Assembly (NCBI GenBank): GCA_900557435.1
Contig: USSH01000078.1
Span: 1-9,362 of the forward strand
Origin: an uncultured Coprococcus sp.
Lineage (GTDB): Bacteria; Bacillota; Clostridia; Lachnospirales; Lachnospiraceae
Direction of reading: 5' to 3'
Length of the DNA: 9,362 bases
Numbering within the stretch: position 1 is the first letter of the stretch; every line of letters begins with the position of its first letter. A program made the position numbers and the translations under genes. The notes below the pieces were generated by a model that saw only the letters and a list, made by a program, of their open reading frames with translations, was not told where the DNA came from and made no database searches. Shown here one piece after another: positions 1 through 6,559 of the stretch.

Positions 1-1
1 T

Positions 2-565
<564 letters not shown>

Positions 566-580
566 TATCATAAGGAGATT

Positions 581-672
581 CCGGCAGAGGAAGCGCACTG
601 ATGTGCGCGCAGGTCATCAAGCTGCGCTTGACGACATGTTGTGATGCAAGCAGACGCATGAGGGGCGTTTGC
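581..672 (+). other. GC-rich hairpin-dense spacer after guaB
   Basis: This piece is about 59% G+C by my count, while the bases after it up to 829 are clearly AT-rich. It folds into three consecutive hairpins on the plus strand: GCGCAC/GTGCGC (593-598/603-608); a 9-pair stem with one A-C mismatch closing on TGC (613-622/626-635); and an 8-pair stem (650-657/665-672). It also contains a 37-codon frame, ATG 601 to TAG 714, with an AGAGGAA ribosome-site match (586-592) eight bases before the ATG. The frame would encode a basic, Cys-rich peptide starting MCAQVIKLRLTTCC. I cannot tell whether this is a small RNA, a 3' UTR element, a dispersed intergenic repeat or a small gene. It matches no riboswitch class I know. 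Confidence 0.4.
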
Positions 673-686
673 ACAATAGACAATAA

Positions 687-762
687 GGACATATATAAAG
701 CAGATGTTTCATAGGGTGGAACAATTACTAAGAAGCATTTGATTTGTATGTGTCCTTTTTTC
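687..762 (+). terminator. Long-stem intrinsic terminator after guaB
   Basis: The arms 687-710 and 732-755 pair over 24 positions with several G-U pairs and one G-A mismatch (GGACATATATAAA against TTTGTATGTGTCC, then CAGATGTTTC against GAAGCATTTG). The loop is 21 bases and a run of six T follows (756-761). This is a standard intrinsic terminator with an unusually long stem. It should end the guaB transcript and insulate the next operon. Confidence 0.8.
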
Positions 763-790
763 TTGACACAATATTCTAATGTGAGATAAT
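763..790 (+). promoter_or_regulatory. Sigma-A type promoter for the 830-4216 operon
   Basis: A perfect -35 box TTGACA (763-768), a 16-base spacer and the -10 box GATAAT (785-790, five of six consensus positions) sit 40 bases upstream of the ATG at 830. The -35 box begins one base after the preceding terminator's T-run, so the end of one unit and the start of the next are packed together. Confidence 0.7.
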
Positions 791-829
791 GGAGAATAGG
801 TGTTTTAGAAAAGAGGTGTTTAGATATTT

Positions 830-1870
830 ATGAAGGTTACTAACCCAGGTAAAAAGGACCTTGAACAGCTTGTGATACTTGAAAATGAAACCTTTCCTGC
901 GGCTGAAGCTGCCAGCAGGGAGTCCATAGAGCGGAGATTAAAAACGCACAGAGAGACTTTCTGGGTGCTGAAAAAAAGTGGAAGAATAATTGCCGGCATA
1001 AATGGTATGACTACTAATGAAAGAGATTTGTGTGATGCCATGTATGCGGGGGAAGAGTTATATGATAAAAAAGGAAGCTGGCTGATGATATTTGGCGTAT
1101 CAACACTTCCTGAGTATCAGCACAATGGCTATGCATCAGAGGTGATGCACGAGGTTGTCCAGGAGGCTGCAAGATGTAAGCTGGATGGAATTGTATTGAC
1201 ATGTAAGGAGAACATGATTCCTTTTTATGCACAGTTTGGATTTGTGGATGAGGGAGTGTGCGACTCGCAGCATGGCGGTGCCGTATGGCATCAGATGAGG
1301 CTGGAGAAAAGCAATATAAAACGTGACTATAAAAGCGAGGTACTTGATTGTATAGTCACAGTTGTGATAGCAGCAGTGTTGGCATTCCTGATCGGGCATT
1401 TTGTGATACTGAATTGCAACGTACCAACGGGATCTATGCTTGAGACTATACAGCTTGACGACAACATCATAGGTAGCAGGCTTACATATAAGTTTTCTGA
1501 TCCGGAACGTGGTGATATAGCGATATTCAGGTGGCCGGATGATGAGAATGAGATATACATCAAGAGAATAATTGGCCTTCCTGGCGATAAGGTTGAGATA
1601 AAGGATGGAAAGGTGTATATAAATGGCAGTGATACTCCGCTTAAGGAGGACTATTTGAGCGAAGGCATGTACACGGATTCTGGATCTAGGGAAGTCTATG
1701 ATGTTCCGGAGAACTGTTATCTTATGCTCGGGGATAACAGAACCAATTCAGCTGATTCCAGATACTGGGAGCATACATATGTGAAGCGGGATAAGATACT
1801 TGCCAAGGCTGAATTTATATATTATCCGTTTTCACAGATAAAATGGCTCGGCAGCGGGGCAGAATATTAA
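830..1870 (+). CDS. GNAT acetyltransferase fused to signal peptidase I
   Basis: One continuous 346-residue frame carries two enzymes. Residues 1-159 form a GNAT domain of the arylalkylamine-acetyltransferase type: FPAAEAAS near the start, the acetyl-CoA-binding loop QHNGYA (97-102), the segment KENMIPFYAQFGF (126-138) and the typical end HGGAVWHQM. Residues about 171-195 are one hydrophobic membrane helix. The rest is a type I signal peptidase that cleaves export signals outside the membrane: PTGSM with nucleophile Ser202, RGDIAIFRWP (227-236), general-base Lys245 in IYIKRIIGLPGD, and LGDNR (300-304) plus SRYW (310-313). Both active sites look intact. The expected topology puts the GNAT domain in the cytoplasm and the peptidase outside. 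An AAGAGGTG ribosome site lies 11-13 bases before ATG 830. An internal start at Met156 has no good ribosome site and would cut the GNAT fold, so I favour a true fusion. The acetyl acceptor is unknown. Confidence 0.92.
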   Translation: MKVTNPGKKDLEQLVILENETFPAAEAASRESIERRLKTHRETFWVLKKSGRIIAGINGMTTNERDLCDAMYAGEELYDKKGSWLMIFGVSTLPEYQHNGYASEVMHEVVQEAARCKLDGIVLTCKENMIPFYAQFGFVDEGVCDSQHGGAVWHQMRLEKSNIKRDYKSEVLDCIVTVVIAAVLAFLIGHFVILNCNVPTGSMLETIQLDDNIIGSRLTYKFSDPERGDIAIFRWPDDENEIYIKRIIGLPGDKVEIKDGKVYINGSDTPLKEDYLSEGMYTDSGSREVYDVPENCYLMLGDNRTNSADSRYWEHTYVKRDKILAKAEFIYYPFSQIKWLGSGAEY

Positions 1871-1907
1871 TGGCGCGTCTTTAGCTACATTCAGAGGAGA
1901 TGATTAC

Positions 1908-2771
1908 ATGGGTGGATATACACGTAAAGTGAGATTTGATATGCATTGTCATACAGCTGAGGGTTCGCCTGATGCAAAAGTAAAGATAGTTGATTATACT
2001 CAGTTGTTAAAGCAGCGTGGATTTCATGGGATGCTTGTTACAGACCATGATTCATATAATGGCTACAGGGCATACTTGAGTCAGAAGGAAAAAGTTAAGG
2101 ATTTTATTGTCCTGAGAGGAATAGAATACGATACATTTGACTATGGACATTTTCTTATAGTATTGCCATCTGATACGCCGGAGGAAGTTTATGAACTGTT
2201 TGAGCATAGAGGAATGGCACTTATCAGAGTGATATGGCTTGTGCATGAGTGTGGCGGGATAATAGGTCCGGCACATCCGTTTGGAGAAAAGTTCATGAGC
2301 TTTGGCAGCACGAGAAGGCTGGGGATGATCGAGCATAGGTTGTATGCACAGCACTTTGATTTTATAGAGGGTTATAATTGCTGTGAGTCGGACAAGAGGA
2401 ATAAGATGGCTAGAAGGCTGGCGGCTTATTATGACATACCGGTTTTCGGTGGAAGTGATGCCCACAAGGAGAATTGTGTAGGGCTGGCGGGAACATATCT
2501 GCCAGAGAATATACGCACCGAGGATGATCTGATAAATTATATAAATGACGGCAATCATCCCGAGGTTGGCGGAAAGAGATATCCGAAGACCTTGAAGGAC
2601 AAGATCGGACCTGCCGGTAAATTCTTGACGTATGGATTTTATTTATATAATATATATGGCGCATTCAGAAATTATCCTGCTAGATGCCGTGCATACTTTG
2701 CGGCATCGGCAAAGCTGAAGGCCAAAAGAAAAAGTAACTGTTCAGATAGGGGACTGGGCAGCAAAAAATAA
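1908..2771 (+). CDS. PHP-domain metal-dependent phosphoesterase
   Basis: This is a 287-residue protein of the PHP superfamily (TrpH/YciV-like), which hydrolyses phosphoesters with two or three bound metal ions. The metal-binding motifs run in order: DMHCHT (11-16), VTDHDS (44-49), GIEY (71-74), PAHPF (121-125), EGYN (154-157) and GSDAH (182-186), so the site looks complete. After about residue 230 the chain becomes basic and ends in a Lys/Arg-rich tail, which is outside the core fold. The AGAGGAGA ribosome site (1893-1900) lies seven bases before ATG 1908, and the gene starts 37 bases after the signal peptidase stop, so it is co-transcribed. The substrate cannot be read from sequence; known relatives act on nucleotides, oligonucleotides or small phosphoesters. 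There is no signal peptide, so it is cytoplasmic. Confidence 0.88.
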   Translation: MGGYTRKVRFDMHCHTAEGSPDAKVKIVDYTQLLKQRGFHGMLVTDHDSYNGYRAYLSQKEKVKDFIVLRGIEYDTFDYGHFLIVLPSDTPEEVYELFEHRGMALIRVIWLVHECGGIIGPAHPFGEKFMSFGSTRRLGMIEHRLYAQHFDFIEGYNCCESDKRNKMARRLAAYYDIPVFGGSDAHKENCVGLAGTYLPENIRTEDDLINYINDGNHPEVGGKRYPKTLKDKIGPAGKFLTYGFYLYNIYGAFRNYPARCRAYFAASAKLKAKRKSNCSDRGLGSKK

Positions 2772-2794
2772 AAGCAAAAACAGAAAGGGCGATT

Positions 2795-4216
2795 ATGAAT
2801 AAGAAGGAAAGAAGTAATTTTACGGGGACGCTGGGCTTTGTTATGGCAGCAGCGGGAAGTGCGGTAGGACTTGGAAATATATGGAGATTCCCATATCTTG
2901 CGGCAAAGGACAACGGTGGTGTGTTTATACTTGTGTATATAATACTTGCACTTACATTTGGATTCACACTGCTCACAACAGATATTGCAATAGGAAGAAA
3001 GACTCAACAGGGACCGCTCACAGCTTATGGCCTTATACATAAGAAGTGGAAATGGCTTGGCGGTCTGGCATGGATCGTACCGGTCATAATCCTTCCATAT
3101 TACTGTACTATCGGAGGATGGGTTCTGAAGTATATGACAGCATATTTTACAGGTCAGACGGAGGCTGCCACTGGTGACGGTTATTTCACCGGTTTTATAA
3201 CAGCCCAGACTGCGCCTATAGTATTTGCACTTATATTCCTTACGGCCACAGGCGTTGTCGTATTCTGTGGTGTTGAAAAGGGAATAGAGAAGTTTAGCAA
3301 GGTGCTCATGCCGATATTGGTACTTCTTATAATTGGAATATCAATCTATTCACTGACGATCAAGCATACCGGTGATGATGGTACGATCAGAACAGGAATT
3401 GATGGACTGAAGGTATATTTGATTCCTGATTTTAAGGGGATGACATTCAGGGATATCTTCATGGTTGTAATGGATGCCATGGGACAGCTATTCTTCTCGA
3501 TAAGTGTCGCCATGGGTATCATGGTTGCATATGGCTCATATGTTAAGAATGATGTTAACCTTATGAAGTCGATCAACCAGATAGAGATATTTGACACGGC
3601 TGTGGCATTTCTTGCTGGTCTGATGATCGTGCCTGCAGTGTATGTATTCTCTGGAATGGAAGGTATGTCAGCGGGCCCTGGACTTATGTTTATATCACTG
3701 CCAAAGGTTTTCAATGCTATGGGTAAGGTTGGAACGGTGATCGGTGCATTGTTCTTTATTATGGTTACATTTGCGGCGATAACTTCATCTGTGTCAGTCA
3801 TGGAGGCGATAGTTTCCGGACTTATGGATAAGTTCCACCTCACAAGAAAGAAGAGTGCGGTCATAACAACTGTATATGCATTTGTTGGAATGTTGGTCGT
3901 ATGTTTCGGTTACAACATATGGTATTTCGAACTCAAGCTTCCAAATGGAGCAACAGCTCAGATCCTCGATGTGATGGATTACCTGAGTAACAACATCTTC
4001 ATGCCGCTTGTGGCTATTCTGTCATGTATACTCATTGGATGGGTTGTAAAACCAAAGACGGTTATAGACGAGGTCACAAGAAATGGCGAGAAGTTTGGAA
4101 GAAAGGGACTCTATATTGTCATGGTAAAGTTTGTGGCACCGGTACTGCTCGCTTTGTTACTCCTCCAGTCATTTGGGATCGACTTTGTACAGTTTGTTAC
4201 AAATCTGTTCAAATAG
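2795..4216 (+). CDS. Na+-dependent symporter, SNF/NSS (LeuT-fold) family
   Basis: This 473-residue integral membrane protein is a secondary transporter that uses the sodium gradient to import amino acids or similar amines. Helix 1 carries the family signature GSAVGLGNIWRFPY (21-34). Gly21, Ala23, Val24 and Asn28 align with LeuT sodium ligands, and Arg31 with the outer-gate arginine. Helix 8 carries ITSSVS, with Thr330/Ser331 at the second sodium site. I count eleven hydrophobic spans rather than LeuT's twelve, as in the bacterial MhsT/Tyt1 branch. A GAAAGGG ribosome site (2783-2789) lies five bases before ATG 2795. It starts 23 bases after the PHP gene, so it is the third gene of that operon, and a hairpin terminator follows at 4296. 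The transported substrate is not predictable here. Confidence 0.93.
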   Translation: MNKKERSNFTGTLGFVMAAAGSAVGLGNIWRFPYLAAKDNGGVFILVYIILALTFGFTLLTTDIAIGRKTQQGPLTAYGLIHKKWKWLGGLAWIVPVIILPYYCTIGGWVLKYMTAYFTGQTEAATGDGYFTGFITAQTAPIVFALIFLTATGVVVFCGVEKGIEKFSKVLMPILVLLIIGISIYSLTIKHTGDDGTIRTGIDGLKVYLIPDFKGMTFRDIFMVVMDAMGQLFFSISVAMGIMVAYGSYVKNDVNLMKSINQIEIFDTAVAFLAGLMIVPAVYVFSGMEGMSAGPGLMFISLPKVFNAMGKVGTVIGALFFIMVTFAAITSSVSVMEAIVSGLMDKFHLTRKKSAVITTVYAFVGMLVVCFGYNIWYFELKLPNGATAQILDVMDYLSNNIFMPLVAILSCILIGWVVKPKTVIDEVTRNGEKFGRKGLYIVMVKFVAPVLLALLLLQSFGIDFVQFVTNLFK

Positions 4217-4295
4217 AATGTGGATTGAGTGATCAAGAGATATGTAAGAATTGTTGTGCCATGATGGTGTGGCGGAGAAAGAAAATATAGTTTAT

Positions 4296-4345
4296 AATGT
4301 AGAGGCATTTGTCACGTGAGTGATGAATGTCTCTATATTTTATTT
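4296..4345 (+). terminator. 20-pair hairpin with GTGA tetraloop after the transporter gene
   Basis: The arms 4296-4315 and 4320-4339 pair without a mismatch (four G-U pairs) around a GTGA tetraloop, a GNRA-type loop. The T-rich run TTTTATTT follows at 4338-4345. This should terminate the 830-4216 operon. The stem is AU-rich but long. The 5' arm contains AGAGG (4301-4305) and the loop holds a GTG (4316), so the same hairpin would hide the start site of the small ORF annotated at 4316. Confidence 0.75.
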
Positions 4346-4474
4346 GCGCGAACAACAAGACAAAGTCTGAGCAGGTATGAGACCGACCTTGGCGATTGCT
4401 ACGATAACTTGATTGGTGACATGTTTGCAGAGCGAGATATGTCAGAATATTTTGTACTGGATGATATACTATAA
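4316..4474 (+). CDS. Possible 52-residue acidic small protein
   Basis: A frame runs from GTG 4316 to TAA 4472-4474, with AGAGG ten bases before the GTG. It ends two bases before the GGGAG ribosome site of the next gene. The product would be acidic, starting VSDECLYILFARTT, with a C-terminal half rich in Asp and Glu (DLGDCYDNLIGDM, then SEYFVLDDIL). I recognise no family. For: protein-like composition, a plausible ribosome site, and near-contiguity with the downstream gene. Against: a non-ATG start buried in a terminator hairpin, short length, and no visible promoter. It could also be the tail of a decayed gene. Confidence 0.3.
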   Translation: MSDECLYILFARTTRQSLSRYETDLGDCYDNLIGDMFAERDMSEYFVLDDIL

Positions 4475-4488
4475 TGGGAGAATGATGT

Positions 4489-5541
4489 ATGAACAACAGG
4501 GATGGTTTGATATATCTTGCCCCGATGGAGGGGATAACAGGATACATATACAGGAATGCACACCGCAAATATTTTGGCGGCGTTGACAAATACTTTATGC
4601 CGTTCATTGCACCGGCGAAAGGACGCCCTCTCAGAAGCAGGGAGCTAAGGGATGTGCTGCCGGAAAACAATCAGGGGATAAATGTGGTGCCGCAGCTTCT
4701 GACCAACAGCGGTGAGGGATTTGTGAAGGCGGCAAAGTTTTTAAAGAAACTTGGATATGATGAGGTGAACATCAACCTTGGTTGTCCATCAAAGACTGTA
4801 GTAACGAAGTATAAAGGTTCAGGGCTGCTGTATGATACGGAAAGACTTGGCAACTTCTTATATGAGGTGTTTGCTGCCGGTGTGATGGATGTGTCTATAA
4901 AGACCAGAATAGGAAGAGACAGTTCTGTGGAGTTTGAGGATATCATAGAAATATATAAGAAGTATCCGATAAGTGAGCTAATCATACATCCGAGAATACA
5001 GACGGATTTCTATAAGAACACTCCAAACATGGAAGTGTTTGCCGAAGGTGTGGTTTCATATGGAAGAACAGATACAGTGTGCTACAATGGAGATATAAAC
5101 AGTGTGGCGGATTACGAGAGGTTCACGGACGATTTCCCTGATATAATGAAAGTTATGATAGGCAGGGGAATGATCGCTGACCCTTGTCTTGCGGAGAGGA
5201 TAAAATGTGTTGCCGCTGGCAGGGACGGAGTTGATGACGGCGATAATCAGAATAGGGAAACAGAACAGAATGGCAGCATTGGATATGTTGACAGTTCACC
5301 ATATATGGCATATGACTGGAACAGATTTTTCACGTTCCACGATGAACTATACAGGAATTATTGTGAGTCGGATGTGGGCAGAGGTAACACGATGTTCAAG
5401 ATGAAGGAGTTGTGGGCTTATTGGTCGAGGCTGTTCGTTGATATGGAAGGAGCTGAGAGGGCTCTTAAGAAGATCCGGAAGACGAGAGATAATGGTGAGT
5501 ATGAGGCGGCAGTCAGGGTGCTTGCTGCACTGTGCAGATGA
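4489..5541 (+). CDS. dus: tRNA-dihydrouridine synthase family protein
   Basis: This is a 350-residue FMN enzyme that reduces uridine to dihydrouridine in tRNA using NADPH. Family landmarks are in order on a TIM barrel: LAPMEGIT (10-17), VPQLL (67-71), NINLGCPSKTV with catalytic Cys99, KTRIG (138-142), HPRIQ (167-171), YNGDI (199-203) and the FMN-phosphate segment IGRGMIADP (224-232). A helical tRNA-binding tail follows. Between barrel and tail, residues about 244-272 form a polar, low-complexity acidic insert (GRDGVDDGDNQNRETEQNG) that I would not expect in the core family. The GGGAG ribosome site (4476-4480) lies eight bases before ATG 4489. The class that modifies a particular tRNA position (DusA/B/C-like) cannot be assigned. 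No clear promoter is visible upstream. Confidence 0.93.
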   Translation: MNNRDGLIYLAPMEGITGYIYRNAHRKYFGGVDKYFMPFIAPAKGRPLRSRELRDVLPENNQGINVVPQLLTNSGEGFVKAAKFLKKLGYDEVNINLGCPSKTVVTKYKGSGLLYDTERLGNFLYEVFAAGVMDVSIKTRIGRDSSVEFEDIIEIYKKYPISELIIHPRIQTDFYKNTPNMEVFAEGVVSYGRTDTVCYNGDINSVADYERFTDDFPDIMKVMIGRGMIADPCLAERIKCVAAGRDGVDDGDNQNRETEQNGSIGYVDSSPYMAYDWNRFFTFHDELYRNYCESDVGRGNTMFKMKELWAYWSRLFVDMEGAERALKKIRKTRDNGEYEAAVRVLAALCR

Positions 5542-5566
5542 AACGGATTTACTATGGCGTGGTGCA

Positions 5567-5594
5567 TTGCATGAGTGTATTCTTGGATTACAAT
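5567..5594 (+). promoter_or_regulatory. Weak candidate promoter for the YccF gene
   Basis: TTGCAT (5567-5572), a 16-base spacer and TACAAT (5589-5594, five of six consensus) precede the YccF-family gene by about 36 bases. The -35 match is poor (three of six). A small inverted repeat ATTAC/GTAAT followed by TTTTTT (5587-5610) overlaps it and might be a weak terminator for the Dus gene instead. Confidence 0.25.
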
Positions 5595-5630
5595 GTGGTA
5601 ATTGTTTTTTGATGATTAGGAGATGATATC

Positions 5631-5993
5631 ATGGGATGTCTTGGAAATTGTATATGGTTTTTATGTGGCGGAATATTGAGTGGACTTTCGTGGGTATTCA
5701 ACGGGGTGCTGTGCTGTATAACGATAATAGGAATCCCGCTGGGGATGCAGTGCTTTAAATTTGCAGGACTTGCCTTCTTTCCATTTGGAAAAGAGATCGT
5801 GTATGGAGGCGGTGCCGGCTCGTTGATCGCGAATATCATATGGCTGCTCTGCTGCGGCATACCTATGGCGATAGAGAACGTCTGTCTGGGGCTGCTGTTT
5901 TGCATAACGATAGTTGGAATTCCATTTGGACTTCAGTTCTTTAAGATAGCAAAGCTTGCGCTCATGCCGTTTGGCGCTGAGGTTGTGGGATGA
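5631..5993 (+). CDS. YccF-domain inner membrane protein, two tandem repeats
   Basis: This 120-residue hydrophobic protein belongs to the YccF (DUF307) family, whose biochemical role is not established. It consists of two copies of one module offset by exactly 62 residues: N6..IW9 against N68..IW71, CITIIGIPLG (29-38) against CITIVGIPFG (91-100), and FPFGKEIV (50-57) against MPFGAEVV (112-119). Each module has two hydrophobic spans, so four membrane segments are likely. It holds ten cysteines, which is a lot for this length. The AGGAG ribosome site (5618-5622) lies eight bases before the ATG. It is separated from Dus by 89 bases. No terminator is visible before the aspS promoter just after it, so some read-through into the T-box leader is possible. 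Confidence 0.88.
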   Translation: MGCLGNCIWFLCGGILSGLSWVFNGVLCCITIIGIPLGMQCFKFAGLAFFPFGKEIVYGGGAGSLIANIIWLLCCGIPMAIENVCLGLLFCITIVGIPFGLQFFKIAKLALMPFGAEVVG

Positions 5994-6016
5994 TGGTGGA
6001 AAATATACAAATATAG

Positions 6017-6046
6017 TTGACAGAACTCGAACTACTAGAATATAAT
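6017..6046 (+). promoter_or_regulatory. Consensus sigma-A promoter of the aspS T-box transcript
   Basis: TTGACA (6017-6022) and TATAAT (6041-6046) both match consensus perfectly, with an 18-base spacer. Transcription should begin near 6053, just ahead of a small hairpin (CGTCAG 6054-6059 with CTGACG 6067-6072) and the T-box Stem I. Confidence 0.85.
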
Positions 6047-6052
6047 AATGTG

Positions 6053-6465
6053 ACGTCAGATATGTGCTGACGCCATATATAAGGCAATGACGAAGAGAAG
6101 TAGCATAGATTATCGCCCACAGAGAGCCGGTGGTGGTGAGAGTCCGGCGGAGTGAATATATGTGAATAACACTTTACCAGCCGCAAGCTGAAAGACATAG
6201 CCCATAGCCTGAATGTGGGCAGCGTGTTATATGTCGAGTAGGGGAGCCGTAGCTGCACGATACGCAGAGAGGTCATGAGCAAAGGTGACTGAGAGGGACT
6301 GGAGTGCGATGATGTATTTATAAGATCGCATAACAGTAAGTCAGGTGGTACCGCGGACATTAGAGCAGACAAGTAACCAACAGGTAATTTGAGAGAGCTT
6401 ATGTTCGTCCTGAATATTTGCATATGTATATGTGCATCTGATTCAGGATGAACATAAGCTTTTTC
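6053..6465 (+). promoter_or_regulatory. T-box riboswitch leader of aspS (apparent specifier AAC, Asn)
   Basis: T-box leaders sense uncharged tRNA and then prevent termination. The elements visible are: Stem I (about 6085-6178) with the AG bulge AGAGAG (6121-6126), the distal stem GCCGG/CCGGC, and the specifier-loop pair AGTA (6099-6102) and GAA (6164-6166); Stem II GACATA/TATGTC (6194-6199/6230-6235) holding GCCCA/TGGGC; Stem III TGCGAT/ATCGCA (6305-6310/6325-6330); and the antiterminator box AGGTGGTACCGCGG (6343-6356). The terminator is at 6396-6465. Aligning the loop-E pair and the lower helix (GAAG with CTTT) puts the specifier at AAC 6168-6170, followed by A. AAC is an Asn codon, although the gene encodes aspartyl-tRNA synthetase. 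The T-box class is certain. The specifier is my manual structural reading. Confidence 0.93.
6396..6465 (+). terminator. T-box leader terminator
   Basis: The arms 6396-6415 and 6441-6460 pair over 20 positions with a single G-U. An inner stem TGCATAT/ATGTGCA (6419-6425/6430-6436) caps the hairpin, and TTTTT follows from 6460. Its base of AGCTT/AAGCT competes with the antiterminator formed around 6343-6356 when uncharged tRNA is bound. Confidence 0.92.
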
Positions 6466-6559
6466 TATTTGCAGGAAAAATAACAGCCGGTGAGTAATCC
6501 TGAAAAAGTCAATGTGGATATAAAGCCACAGGCAAATAGTAAAGAAAAGGAGAGAACAG

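Noticed and set aside
603..640. GTGCG-type start of a group II intron within the GC-rich spacer
   Set aside because: Only the first few bases resemble an intron 5' end. There is no domain V, no reverse transcriptase frame and not enough length before the terminator.
4024..4290. 88-codon plus-strand ORF overlapping the transporter 3' end
   Set aside because: It is an out-of-frame shadow of the NSS transporter with a composition rich in Trp, Cys and Lys and no ribosome site.
4470..4475. TATAAT upstream of dus as a -10 box
   Set aside because: No acceptable -35 lies 16-18 bases upstream, and the start point would fall on or after the ribosome site.
4233..4670. 145-codon minus-strand ORF opposite the dus 5' end
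   Set aside because: It crosses the terminator hairpin and lies antisense to the well-supported Dus gene. Its composition (many Ser, His, Tyr) is typical of an antisense shadow, with no ribosome site.
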